DNA of 64,000 nt from Lichenihabitans psoromatis (GCF_004323635.1 NZ_CP036515.1:1378501-1442500); one strand, 5' to 3'. Counted from the stretch's first letter, positions 25,564-35,029 are shown. Notes: generated from the sequence alone by a model not told the origin. Numbers and translations are program-made.

Positions 25564-27204
25564 ATGGCAACCTACTTCACTCAGGCGCAGTTAAGCGCCG
25601 AACTGCAGGCAACCGTTTCTCCGTCGGTTCAGGCTGCTGTTGAACGTGCTCTCAAGAGCGCAAATCTCTATCCGACCATCGCGAAGCCGCTGGCTGGGGA
25701 TAGCGCGCCGACCTTCGATGCGAGCGGTAAGCTCACCGAAACGGCCGGCGTCAATTTCGTGGATATTAACGGGCAAGCGCAAGGCGGCGTGGTCCTGCAA
25801 ACTGCATCACCGGCCGTGATCGCAATCAGCGATGTTGCGGCGTCGTTGCAGATCTATGGCACGGCCAGCGACACTGTGATCGGCGGCGCCGGAGACGACG
25901 TTCTGGTCGGTGGTGGCAAGTCGGTTATTTATGGTGGAAACGGCAACAACGTCCTGTTTGGTGGCCTTTCGGCGACGGCGGCCGACACGCTGATCGGCGG
26001 CAGTGGGTCGTTGGGTTCGAGCTACGGCGCGACCGGAACGAACGACATTTCTGTTCAGCAGGGCAACAACACCCTGATCGGCGGGTCCAACTCCAGCGCG
26101 CACGACACCCTTTACGGCGGTAGCGGGAGCGACTCGCTCACGGTCACGGCTGGCGACAACAAGCTCTATGCAGGATCGGGTGCCAGCACACTTCAGGGCG
26201 GTTCGGGCAACGATACGCTGACCGGTTTCGACGGAGCTAGCCATGCTTTGATGATCGCCGGCAGTGGCAACAGCATGCTGAACGGTGGCTTCGCGGCGGC
26301 CGCACACGACACGCTGGTTGGCGGCGCGGGCAGCGACGATATTTTCGTTCACTCGGGCAACAACGTTCTGATCGGCGGGTCGTCCAACGGCTCAAGCGAC
26401 TCGCTTTACGGCGGCAGCGGCAGCGACAGCTTGACGGTGAGCGCCGGCAACAACCTTCTGGTGGCTGGCTCGGGCACCAGCACCCTGACTGGTGGTGCGG
26501 GTCATGACATGATGTTCGGTGGCGGCCAGAGCCTGCTGAACGCTGGAAGCGGCGGAAGCACGATGAATGGCGGCTTCTCGTCAACCTCGCATGACACGTT
26601 GAACGGCGGGACCGGTAGCGACCTTCTTTATGTGCATGCCGGCAATAACGTTTTGACGGGCGGATCGACGACAGGGTCGAGCGATACCTTGTACGGCGGC
26701 AGCGGCAGCGACAGCCTGAGCGTGTCGGCCGGCAACAACTTCCTCTACGCCGGCAGCGGCGCCAATACGCTGACGGGTGGAACGGGCAACGATTTCCTGA
26801 AGGGCGCGGCCACTGCGAGCCATTCGCTTCTTCAGGCTGGTAGCGGTGGCAGCACGCTCGAGGGTGGTTTCAGCAGCACTGCGAGCGATACGCTCTCGGG
26901 CGGAACGGGGAACGACGATATCTTCGCGCTCTCGGGCAACAACACGCTTATTTCGGGCGGCGGCAACGACACCTTGTCGGGCGGGACCGGAGTCGACACG
27001 CTCATCGTCGGCGCGTCGAACAACTCGGTTGTGTCGGCGAACGGCAACGGCTCCACCACGACGCTCGATATCAAGGGCTATACGGCAAGCCAGTCCACCG
27101 TCACCGACCACGGCAGCTACTCGACCCTGTATCTCAACTCGGGCACCACGAGCCAGACGATCCAGGTCAGCGGTATCGACACGACCCACATCAAGTTCAC
27201 CTGA
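25564..27204 (+). CDS. RTX beta-roll protein, likely type I secretion substrate
   Basis: This 546-residue protein has no Sec signal peptide. After an N-terminal region of about 110 residues it is made of glycine/serine/asparagine-rich repeats of the RTX type, such as GGAGDDVLVGG, GGSGNDTLTG, GGTGNDFLKG and GGTGNDDIFAL. A longer unit of 95-98 residues beginning near SDSLYGGSGSDSL recurs about three times (DNA starts near 26104, 26398, 26683). Many rows have Ser or Asn where Asp normally binds calcium. The C-terminal 45 residues are non-repetitive, as in uncleaved type I secretion signals. The exporter genes follow directly. It may be an S-layer, adhesin or matrix protein; no enzyme domain is visible. 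Confidence 0.85.
   Translation: MATYFTQAQLSAELQATVSPSVQAAVERALKSANLYPTIAKPLAGDSAPTFDASGKLTETAGVNFVDINGQAQGGVVLQTASPAVIAISDVAASLQIYGTASDTVIGGAGDDVLVGGGKSVIYGGNGNNVLFGGLSATAADTLIGGSGSLGSSYGATGTNDISVQQGNNTLIGGSNSSAHDTLYGGSGSDSLTVTAGDNKLYAGSGASTLQGGSGNDTLTGFDGASHALMIAGSGNSMLNGGFAAAAHDTLVGGAGSDDIFVHSGNNVLIGGSSNGSSDSLYGGSGSDSLTVSAGNNLLVAGSGTSTLTGGAGHDMMFGGGQSLLNAGSGGSTMNGGFSSTSHDTLNGGTGSDLLYVHAGNNVLTGGSTTGSSDTLYGGSGSDSLSVSAGNNFLYAGSGANTLTGGTGNDFLKGAATASHSLLQAGSGGSTLEGGFSSTASDTLSGGTGNDDIFALSGNNTLISGGGNDTLSGGTGVDTLIVGASNNSVVSANGNGSTTTLDIKGYTASQSTVTDHGSYSTLYLNSGTTSQTIQVSGIDTTHIKFT
25854..27000 (+). repeat. Tandem RTX-coding repeats with 95-98-residue supra-repeat
   Basis: Nearly the whole middle of the RTX gene consists of short glycine-rich repeats. 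A higher-order unit containing the segment YGGSGSDSLTVSAGNN recurs at 26104, 26398 and 26683 with spacings of 294 and 285 bases, indicating internal duplication. Confidence 0.8.
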
Positions 27205-27251
27205 TCTCTGTCGAATCACACGGCCGTGGCTCGTATGGGTCATTAATCACA

Positions 27252-27290
27252 AAGCTCTCCGGGTATCCCGGGGGAGCTTCTTCGTTGATG
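27252..27290 (+). terminator. Intrinsic terminator or attenuator after the RTX gene
   Basis: The arms 27252-27263 and 27267-27279 pair over 12 bp with one G-U and a single bulge, loop TAT, followed by CTTCTTCGTT. It sits between the RTX gene and its exporter, where partial termination would make much more substrate than exporter, as in other RTX operons. Confidence 0.65.
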
Positions 27291-27479
27291 GACGCTGGCG
27301 TCTGTCACGAGCCTTCAAGGTGGCAAGTCCCGCCTCGCCACCTTCAGGACGCAATACGGCTTTAAAGGCGAAAATAGCACGGTTAAGATCAAGTCAACGC
27401 GGATCGCCGACCGGAGCAGTCGAGCCGCTGTCGTCACGAGATCTCGAGGCACGCACAGCCCCGTTGTGGAACCTCATTC

Positions 27480-29717
27480 ATGACAGACCAGATCCCGAAT
27501 GCCCTCGTGGTCCAAGAGGATTCGACCCACAGCGGCCTTCGTTCGCTGATCCTGATCGCGGCTCATTTCGGGCTGACGCTTTCGCTCAAGCAAATGATTC
27601 GCGACCACATGCTGTCCGGCAGCGAGGTGTCGACGCCCGAACTGGTCACGTGCGCGCAAGACGTCGGCCTCAAGGCCACTGCGCTGACCCTAAGGTTATC
27701 CGGACTGATGCAACTCGGAAACGCACTTCCGGTCGTCCTGCGCCTGCGGGGGGGCGGCTCGATGGTTCTATCGGAGGTCGGAGACGAGGCTGGTCGGGCC
27801 TGGGTCAAGTTGCGGGATCCGATGTCCGCGACCCCGATCGACATGGTGGTCGACCGCAGCCAGTTGGATGAGATGTGGGGCGGAGAGGTCATCCTCTTCA
27901 AACGCGATCACGAGATCGAGGATAAGGCCAAGCCGTTCGATATCGGGATGATCGTCAATCTCGTCTTCCGCGAGCGCCGGACGGTACGCGACGTCGCGAT
28001 CTGCGCGGTTGCCATGAGTATTCTGGCGCTCGCCCCGATCGTGTTCTGGCGCGAGATGATCGATCGCGTTTTATATCATCACAGTATGAATACCTTCGTG
28101 GTGATCTGCACGCTCATGGGTATTCTGATTGCCTTCGACATCATCTTCGCGGCGATCCGGCGGTCGTTGATTCTCCATCTGACGACGCGGATCGACACGC
28201 AGTTGTCGACCTACATGTTCGACAAGGTGCTGAGCCTCCCGGTCGACTATTTCGAGCGCACGCAGGTCGGAAGCATCGCGCATGACATGAACGAGATCGG
28301 CAAGATCCGGAATTTCCTGGTCGGACAGATGTTCGGCACCGTGCTCGATATGTTCGTCTTGTTCGTCTTTCTCCCGGTGATGGCCTTCTATAGTCCGGTT
28401 CTGACGATCGTGGTCGCAACCTTCTGCGTGCTGATTTTCACGTCGATCGGACTGATGGTTCCGACGCTCCGGGCCCGCAGCGCCGTCGTGATCGAAGCCG
28501 AAAGCGCGCGCCATTCGTTCATGATCCAAACCTTGCAGGGGATCCGGACCGTCAAATCGCTCGCGCTCGACAACCGGCAGCGCAAGATGTGGGATGTGCT
28601 GGTGGCGCGCGGCGCCCGGGCGCGCTTGGCCGAGGGGGCGACCTCAAACCTCATTCAAACCGTGGTGGCACCGCTCGAAAAGCTGCTGGTGAGCGGCACC
28701 TACGCGCTCGGCGTGTATCTGGCGATCGAGACCAACGATCCTGTCTATACGGGCGCGCTTTTCGCGTTCCTGCTGCTCAGCCAGCGGGTTGCCGCGCCGC
28801 TCGTGCAGGCGGGCCAATTGATCAACCAGCTCGACGAGGCGCGCGCGGCGGTCCAGATCGTTGGCAACCTCGTCAATCAGGCGCCTGAGGAAGGTCGCAC
28901 CGGGCACGGGGTCAAGAACACGCTGCATGGCCATCTCGAATTTGCGAAAGTCCGTTTCTCCTACAAGGGATCGACCTCGCCGGCGCTGAACGACGTGACC
29001 TTCGAGATCGCGCAAGGCACGACGCTTGGCGTCATGGGTCGCAGCGGCTCCGGCAAGACGACGATCACGCGGCTCCTGCAACGCCTTCATTCCGATTATT
29101 CCGGGCTGATCAAACTCGATGGGATCGATGTCCGTGAATATGACGTCGACCATCTCCGCGGCAGTCTCGGTGTCGTGCTGCAAGAGAATTTCCTGTTCAC
29201 CGGGTCAATCCGCGACAACATCATGATCGGCAAGCCCGACGCGACCTTCGACGAGGTCGTCGTGGCGGCCCGGCTCGGCGGGGCCGAAGAGTTCATCGAC
29301 AAGCTGCCTCAGGGCTATGACACGCATATCTACGAAGGCTCCCCCAACCTGTCGGGGGGGCAGCGCCAGCGCATCGCCATCGCGCGCGCGCTCATCACCA
29401 ATCCGCGCGTTTTGATCCTCGATGAAGCCACCAGTGCGCTCGACGCCGAAAGCGAGGCGATCGTCAACGCCAACATCGAGCGGATCGCCGCCGGCCGCAC
29501 CATGATCATCATCTCGCACCGCTTGGCCTCGCTGGTTCGCGCCGACGCTATCCTGGTGCTCGATCGCGGGTCGGTGCACGACATCGGCAAACACGAGGAA
29601 TTGCTCGATCGTTGCGACATCTACGCGAGCCTCTGGAACCAGCAGAACCATTCCACACCCCCCCGGGCGCCCGCTCGTCCCACATTGGCTTATCGAGGTC
29701 CCGGTGTCGCGCAGTAA
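27480..29717 (+). CDS. Type I secretion ABC transporter (HlyB-like)
   Basis: This 745-residue inner-membrane exporter has an N-terminal C39-peptidase-like domain (about 15-140). Its catalytic Cys region reads LIAAHFGLTLSL without cysteine, as in RTX exporters that do not cleave their substrate. A six-helix membrane domain follows (about 160-440), then an ATPase with Walker A GRSGSGKTT, signature LSGGQRQR, Walker B VLILDEATSALDAES and ISHRLAS. It should energise export of the upstream RTX protein. The 3' end overlaps the adaptor gene by 14 bases. No outer-membrane TolC-like partner is encoded in the window. Confidence 0.92.
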   Translation: MTDQIPNALVVQEDSTHSGLRSLILIAAHFGLTLSLKQMIRDHMLSGSEVSTPELVTCAQDVGLKATALTLRLSGLMQLGNALPVVLRLRGGGSMVLSEVGDEAGRAWVKLRDPMSATPIDMVVDRSQLDEMWGGEVILFKRDHEIEDKAKPFDIGMIVNLVFRERRTVRDVAICAVAMSILALAPIVFWREMIDRVLYHHSMNTFVVICTLMGILIAFDIIFAAIRRSLILHLTTRIDTQLSTYMFDKVLSLPVDYFERTQVGSIAHDMNEIGKIRNFLVGQMFGTVLDMFVLFVFLPVMAFYSPVLTIVVATFCVLIFTSIGLMVPTLRARSAVVIEAESARHSFMIQTLQGIRTVKSLALDNRQRKMWDVLVARGARARLAEGATSNLIQTVVAPLEKLLVSGTYALGVYLAIETNDPVYTGALFAFLLLSQRVAAPLVQAGQLINQLDEARAAVQIVGNLVNQAPEEGRTGHGVKNTLHGHLEFAKVRFSYKGSTSPALNDVTFEIAQGTTLGVMGRSGSGKTTITRLLQRLHSDYSGLIKLDGIDVREYDVDHLRGSLGVVLQENFLFTGSIRDNIMIGKPDATFDEVVVAARLGGAEEFIDKLPQGYDTHIYEGSPNLSGGQRQRIAIARALITNPRVLILDEATSALDAESEAIVNANIERIAAGRTMIIISHRLASLVRADAILVLDRGSVHDIGKHEELLDRCDIYASLWNQQNHSTPPRAPARPTLAYRGPGVAQ

Positions 29718-31056
29718 CGCCAGAGCTCTTCAAACCGTCCGTCAATGGCAATCCGAAACGGATTCGATCCGTGAGGCAGCTGAGCCGACAGGCGCCCGCT
29801 GGGCGGTCTTCGCCCTGGCGGGATTGTTCGTCTGTCTGCTGGGTGCGACGCCGTTTCTGTCGCTCGACCGGGTCATCGGCAGCGAGCATGGCAAGATCGT
29901 TTCGACCGAGTCGGTGACGACTTATCAGGCGCTCGATACGTCTCTGATCAAAACCATCGATGTTAAAGAAGGCCAGCAGGTCGAGGCGGGGCAGTTGCTT
30001 GCGACCCTCGACCCGACTTTCACGACCGCCGATGTCGGGCAGTTGAAACAGCAGGTCGCCAGCCTCGACGCGCAGATCGCACGCGCCAAGGCTGAAATGA
30101 ATCACACGCCGATGGTCATGCCGGCGACGCTGAGCAAGGACGAGATCCCCTATTACGCGCTGCAGAAGGGATTGCTCGATCAGCACGAGGCGGATTTCGC
30201 CGCGCAGATGCGAAGCTTCGACGAAAAGATGAAGACCACCGGGGCCACCATCACCAAGCTCCAGGGCGACGAACTGCACTACCAGGAACGCGAGAAAATC
30301 GCCAAGCAGGTCGAGACGATGCGCGATACGCTGTACAAAAGCGGGTCGAGCAGTCTGCTGAATCTCTTGCAGGCCAATGACGCCAGCCTCGAGATGAAGC
30401 GCACGCGCGAATTCGGCCAGAACAGCTTGATCGAGGCGCAACATCAACTGTCCTCGCTGAAGGCCGATCGAGATGCTTTCGTGCAGCAGCGGTCGGGAAC
30501 CTTGAGCCAGGAAATCGTGACGGCCCAGAACTCGCTCGACTCGTCCAACGCGCAGTTGCAGAAGGCGACCAAACACCAGGATCTCGTGCGCCTTGTCGCC
30601 AAGGAACCGTCGGTCGTCTTGACGCTCTCGCGGTTGTCGGTCGGGTCGGTCCTGAAGGAGGGCGATCCCGTCATGACGTTGATGAACGCCGCCGCGCCGG
30701 TCGAAGCCGAGGTGCAGATCTCGTCGAAAGACGTCGGCTATATCCGGGCGGGTGATCACTGCGTCCTCAAGATCGACGCTTTTAACTATAGCGAGCATGG
30801 CAGCGCCAAAGGCACGCTCATGTGGGTGAGTGAAAATGCCTTCACGCTGGACGACGACGGGAAACCGGCCGATCCGCCCTATTACAAGGCGCGCGTTCGC
30901 ATCGACTCGATGAATTTCAGCAGCGTTCCCCAGACGTTTCGGTTGATCCCGGGCATGACGCTGAAGGCCGACATCAGCGTCGGTAAGCGATCGGTTCTCG
31001 AATATGTCCTCGGCGGCTTCTTCCGCACCATGGGCGAAGCGATGCGGGAGCCCTGA
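29704..31056 (+). CDS. HlyD-family membrane fusion protein
   Basis: This 450-residue adaptor starts at GTG inside the end of the ABC transporter gene. A single membrane anchor (AVFALAGLFVCLLGATPFL, about 37-55) is followed by a lipoyl-like strand (VKEGQQVEAGQLLATLDPTFT), a long coiled-coil (about 110-280) and a second half-lipoyl/beta-barrel region (GDPVMTLMNAAAPVEAEVQI). It would bridge the ABC transporter to an outer-membrane channel in RTX secretion. Confidence 0.92.
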   Translation: MSRSNARALQTVRQWQSETDSIREAAEPTGARWAVFALAGLFVCLLGATPFLSLDRVIGSEHGKIVSTESVTTYQALDTSLIKTIDVKEGQQVEAGQLLATLDPTFTTADVGQLKQQVASLDAQIARAKAEMNHTPMVMPATLSKDEIPYYALQKGLLDQHEADFAAQMRSFDEKMKTTGATITKLQGDELHYQEREKIAKQVETMRDTLYKSGSSSLLNLLQANDASLEMKRTREFGQNSLIEAQHQLSSLKADRDAFVQQRSGTLSQEIVTAQNSLDSSNAQLQKATKHQDLVRLVAKEPSVVLTLSRLSVGSVLKEGDPVMTLMNAAAPVEAEVQISSKDVGYIRAGDHCVLKIDAFNYSEHGSAKGTLMWVSENAFTLDDDGKPADPPYYKARVRIDSMNFSSVPQTFRLIPGMTLKADISVGKRSVLEYVLGGFFRTMGEAMREP

Positions 31057-33105
31057 GTGGCGCTGCCTCTCTCCTTCATGCCGCGCTTTCTCAGCCGCCG
31101 GGTCGACGCCGACCCGCATCGAGCGGCCTATGATCGGGGCGATTATGCCGTCGCTTTCGCGGGCTGGATGACGGAGGCCCGCACCGGCAATCCAGAGGCC
31201 TGCTTTCGGGTCGGACAAATGTATGCGCGCGGCCATGGCGTGATGCGTCACGGGCCGGATGCGCTTGTCTGGTACGGCAAGGCGGCGGCCGCCGGCTACG
31301 CCGATGCGCAATATGAGCTCGGCCTGGCCTTGCTCAATGCCGCGCCTCAATCGACCGAAGTCGCGTTGGCTTGGTACACGGCATCGAGCGAGCTTCATGC
31401 CACCGCCGCGTCACAGAACCGGTCCGTCCTGTTTCCGACCGGCGTGGTTCACGACGCCGACCCGCGCGAGGCGTTCCGCTGGATGGAGGCCGCAGCCAAG
31501 AACGGCAAGGCGGACGCGCAGGCCAATCTCGGGTTCATGCTGTTCCAGGGCGTCGGCTGCTCGGTCGACCATGCGGCGGCCCGCGAGTGGTTCGAGGCGG
31601 CTGCCGCGCAGGGTCACGTCCGCGGTGAGCTTGGCCTCGGGATGATCCATCACCGTGGACACGGCGTGCCGATCGATCGCGCCATGGCGGCCGATTATTA
31701 TCGCAAGGCTGCCGCGAAGGAGGACCAGACCGCGATGGTGGCGCTCGGCATCATGCTGTTGCAGGGCGAGGGCATCCCGCAGGACAAGCTGGAGGCGATC
31801 GATCTCTTGATCCGATCCGCCGAGATGGGCGACGTGCGCGCCGCGCATCAACTCGGCTTGCTGCATTTGTCAGGTGACGGCGTCGTCCAGAGCAGCACAA
31901 AAGCCGAGTCGCTGTTTCGTCAAGCCGGCAAGAAGGGCTATCTGCCCGCGATGCTGAGCCTGGGGGAGTTCTATAGCCGGGGCGATGGCGTCGAACCCAA
32001 TCTGCAGGAGGCGGCGCATTGGTATCGACGCGCCGCCGAGGCGGGTGACGCGCAGGCGCAGTTCACGCTCGGTCGTCTTCACGCGCGCGGCGAAGGCGTT
32101 CCGCAGGTGATGCCCGAGGCGGTCAAATGGTTCACAAGGGCGGCCGAACAGGGACATGTCACGGCGCAATTCAACGTCGCGACCTTTCTGGTCAGGGGCG
32201 AGGGGACGGAACAAAATCTCGGCGAGGCGATCGCCTGGTACGCCAAGGCGGCCGATCAGGGGATGACCCAGGCGCAGGTGCAACTCGGCAAAATGTATCT
32301 GCATGGCGAAGGGGTGGACCGCAATCCGGCCAAGGCCTCCTCGCTCTTCGGCAAGGCGGCGGTGGCGGGTGACGCGGAAGCCAAGACCGCGTTGGCGATG
32401 CTGCACATCAGCGGCGAGGGCGCTTCGCTCGATCCCGAACGATCGAAGGCCTTGCTGCGGGAAGCCGCCGACGCCGGGCATGCGCCTGCCATGGTTCAGC
32501 TTGGGCGGATCAACATGGCGTCGGATGGAAGCGAGGAGCGGAAAGAGGCGATCGCGCTGTTTACATCGGCGGCGGAAGCCGGCGACATCGACGCAAAATT
32601 CGTGCTGGGGCAAATCCGGCTCAACGGCCATGGCGTCGACAAGAACGAGCAGAAAGCCGCGCTGTGGTTTCAGCAGGCCGCCGAGGCCGGACATGTCTCG
32701 GCTCAGTTTCAGCTTGCTGTGATGTATTGCACCAGCCAGGGCGTGGCGGAGGATTTCGCGGCCGCGGTCCTGTGGTACGAACAGGCGGCACGCCGGGGAC
32801 ATAAATTCGCGCAGTTCAATCTCGCGATCATGCTGCTCAAAGGGCAGGGCGCGCCGCGCAACGAGGCGGAGGCGATCGGTTGGCTGCAGCGGAGCAGTCA
32901 GCATGGCGTCGCTGAAGCGCAGCTCTGCCTCGCCGACCTTTATCGCAATGGCGAGGGGACACCGGTCGATATGGCAGAGGCGCGGCGTCTCTATGAGCTC
33001 GCGGCCGCCAACGGCAATGCGGCTGCGGCCCAACGGCTGGCTCAGCTCGATGCGATGGCGGAACGCCCCGCGACCGTTGCCTCAGCGCGACGGGGCGACA
33101 CCTGA
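31057..33105 (+). CDS. Sel1-repeat protein
   Basis: This 682-residue protein starts at a GTG directly after the HlyD stop. From about residue 38 to 670 it consists of roughly 17 Sel1-like repeats of about 36 residues (for example AVKWFTRAAEQGHVTAQFNVATFLVRGEG), with the usual A-x-x-G and LG spacing. It has no clear signal peptide or membrane segment. Sel1 repeats form alpha-solenoids that scaffold protein complexes. Its place at the end of the type I secretion operon suggests a role in assembly or regulation of the secreted RTX protein, but this is inference from position. Confidence 0.9.
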   Translation: MALPLSFMPRFLSRRVDADPHRAAYDRGDYAVAFAGWMTEARTGNPEACFRVGQMYARGHGVMRHGPDALVWYGKAAAAGYADAQYELGLALLNAAPQSTEVALAWYTASSELHATAASQNRSVLFPTGVVHDADPREAFRWMEAAAKNGKADAQANLGFMLFQGVGCSVDHAAAREWFEAAAAQGHVRGELGLGMIHHRGHGVPIDRAMAADYYRKAAAKEDQTAMVALGIMLLQGEGIPQDKLEAIDLLIRSAEMGDVRAAHQLGLLHLSGDGVVQSSTKAESLFRQAGKKGYLPAMLSLGEFYSRGDGVEPNLQEAAHWYRRAAEAGDAQAQFTLGRLHARGEGVPQVMPEAVKWFTRAAEQGHVTAQFNVATFLVRGEGTEQNLGEAIAWYAKAADQGMTQAQVQLGKMYLHGEGVDRNPAKASSLFGKAAVAGDAEAKTALAMLHISGEGASLDPERSKALLREAADAGHAPAMVQLGRINMASDGSEERKEAIALFTSAAEAGDIDAKFVLGQIRLNGHGVDKNEQKAALWFQQAAEAGHVSAQFQLAVMYCTSQGVAEDFAAAVLWYEQAARRGHKFAQFNLAIMLLKGQGAPRNEAEAIGWLQRSSQHGVAEAQLCLADLYRNGEGTPVDMAEARRLYELAAANGNAAAAQRLAQLDAMAERPATVASARRGDT

Positions 33106-33117
33106 CGATGGCCGAAC

Positions 33118-33999
33118 CTAAACCGTGAGCCTGTCGGCCAACCAGGTCGCGGCTGGGCCGAGCAGCCGGTCGGCTCGGTGGATCACGCCGAGCGGATAAT
33201 CATGCGAACGCGCCTCACTCAAGGTGAGGCGGACGAGCCGCCCGGCCTTAAGATCGGCCACGACCATCGCCTCTGGCATGTTGCCCCATCCGAGACCGGC
33301 CAGCAGCAGCGCATGTTTGGCCCCGAGGTCGCCGATCCGCCATGTCTTGAGCGACAGAACTGCAATATCCTGTCCCTCGGTCAAGGCCGAGCGGTCGGCG
33401 AGCACGATTTGGGTCGCATCGCGCACGGCATCGCGATCGGCCGTCGCAAGGGCCAGCGGATGGGTTGGGGCTGCAACCGGAACGAGCCGGACCGTGCCGA
33501 TCGGCCGTTGCCGGATCGCCGCCGGCATGGCGTCGAGTTCGGTGCTGATTCCGAAGTCGCAGGCCTCATCTGCCACCAATCGCGCGACGCCGCCGAGCGC
33601 CTCCATGCTGAGCCGCAGGCTGACCATCGGAAATTGGGTCGCGAAGGCATCGAGCGCCGCGACCAACCGATCCATTGGAAACATGACGTCGATCCCGACG
33701 CGGAGCTCCGCCTCGAGCCCCTTCTGCAGGCTCGCGGCCCGGCCCCGCAGCGTCTCGATCGTGGCCGTGGCGCGCCGGGCGTCGGCCAATACCGCTCGAC
33801 CCGCTTCCGTCAGGCGCGGCACCCGGCCGGAGCGGTCGAACAGCAGCACGCCGATCTGCTCCTCGAGCTGCCCAACCGCGTAGCTGATGACCGATTGGGC
33901 GCGGTTCAGCCGCCGGGCCGCCGCCGAAAAGCTGCCGGTTTCGGCGATGGTCGTGAGCACCTGAAGCTGCTCGAAGGTAGGGAAACCGACACTTGGCAT
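33118..33999 (-). CDS. LysR-family transcriptional regulator
   Basis: This 293-residue regulator has an N-terminal winged helix-turn-helix (FEQLQVLTTIAETGSFSAAARRLNRAQSVISYAVGQLEEQIG) and a LysR substrate-binding domain with LRVGIDVMFPMDRLVAAL. It is divergent from the VOC dioxygenase/esterase pair across about 100 bp, the usual arrangement for a LysR activator of adjacent catabolic or detoxification genes. An 8-bp palindrome ATCGCGAT (34031-34038) in that gap could be part of its operator. The inducer is unknown. Confidence 0.93.
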   Translation of the reverse strand: MPSVGFPTFEQLQVLTTIAETGSFSAAARRLNRAQSVISYAVGQLEEQIGVLLFDRSGRVPRLTEAGRAVLADARRATATIETLRGRAASLQKGLEAELRVGIDVMFPMDRLVAALDAFATQFPMVSLRLSMEALGGVARLVADEACDFGISTELDAMPAAIRQRPIGTVRLVPVAAPTHPLALATADRDAVRDATQIVLADRSALTEGQDIAVLSLKTWRIGDLGAKHALLLAGLGWGNMPEAMVVADLKAGRLVRLTLSEARSHDYPLGVIHRADRLLGPAATWLADRLTV

Positions 34000-34099
34000 A
34001 TCGATACTCTTGCTGGATCACGACAAGTTTATCGCGATTTCGAAGATGGGTCATGCCGCCTATCTTTCGTTCAACGCCAATGATTGGCAGGAGACGATC

Positions 34100-35029
34100 A
34101 TGCAACACGGCATCCATCACGTGACGGCTATTTCGGGCCCGGCCCCCCGCAACCTCAAGTTCCATGTCGGGCTGCTTGGCCAACGCCTCGTCAAAAAGAC
34201 CGTCAATTTCGACGACCCAGGCACGTACCATCTCTATTATGGGGACGCGGGCGGGACGCCCGGCAGCATTCTCACGTTCTTCCCGTGGGAGCATGCCGCG
34301 ACAGGCAAGATCGGGTCCGGCGAGACCGGTGAAACCGCGTTTCGGGTTCCGGTTGCCTCGCTCACTTATTGGACGGATCGATTCGCCAAGAGCGGCGTCG
34401 CGGTGCAACCGATCGAACATCGGTTCGGTGAGCCGGTGCTGCGCTTCGTCGATCCCGACGGCATGCGTCTCGCGCTCGTCGGTGTTACGGGCGCTGAGGG
34501 CGAGCCCGGCTGGACTGAGGGCGATATCCCGGCCGACCATGCGATCCGTGGCTTTCACGGGGTCACGCTTCTGGTTGCCGATGTCGCGCCGACGGCCGCC
34601 GTGTTGACCGACGTCCTCGGCTTCGAGGCCAGCGGCACGGAGGGCGCGGTGACGCGTTTCCTCGCGCCGGGTGCAACTCAAGGCGGCGTGATCGATCTCA
34701 AGGCCGTGCCCGGCATGTCACGTGGACGTCAGGGCGCCGGTTCGGTCCATCATGTGGCGTTTCGGGCGGCCGATGATGCAGCGCAGGCCGAGATGGCGCG
34801 GAAACTCGTCGAGCATCACGGTCTGCCCACCACGGAGCAGAAGGATCGGCAATATTTCCGCTCCGTCTATTTCCGCGAACCCGGCGGCACGATTTTCGAG
34901 ATCGCGACCGATCAGCCCGGTTTTGCGGTCGACGAACCGCAGGATCGGCTGGGCGAGGCGCTGAAACTTCCGGCTTTCCTCGAAGCCAGCCGAAGCCGTA
35001 TCGAGGCAGTCCTGCCCGCCCTCACCTGA
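34100..35029 (+). CDS. VOC-family ring-cleaving dioxygenase (MhqO-like)
   Basis: This 309-residue protein contains two vicinal-oxygen-chelate modules. The first begins MQHGIHHVTAISGPAPRNLKF and contains TYHLYYGDAGGTPGS; the second has FHGVTLLVADV, SVHHVAFRAAD and YFREPGGTIFEIATD. Histidines in HHVT and VHHV and the late Glu are the expected metal ligands. The pattern is that of PcpA/MhqO-type hydroquinone or catechol dioxygenases. AGGAG lies six bases before the chosen ATG; a longer frame from 34010 would have no ribosome site. The esterase partner follows by 11 bp. Confidence 0.88.
   Translation: MQHGIHHVTAISGPAPRNLKFHVGLLGQRLVKKTVNFDDPGTYHLYYGDAGGTPGSILTFFPWEHAATGKIGSGETGETAFRVPVASLTYWTDRFAKSGVAVQPIEHRFGEPVLRFVDPDGMRLALVGVTGAEGEPGWTEGDIPADHAIRGFHGVTLLVADVAPTAAVLTDVLGFEASGTEGAVTRFLAPGATQGGVIDLKAVPGMSRGRQGAGSVHHVAFRAADDAAQAEMARKLVEHHGLPTTEQKDRQYFRSVYFREPGGTIFEIATDQPGFAVDEPQDRLGEALKLPAFLEASRSRIEAVLPALT

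Noticed and set aside
25854..27000. CRISPR-like periodic repeats in the RTX gene
   Set aside because: The periodicity is codon-based, remains in one open frame and encodes RTX rows, so it is a protein repeat.
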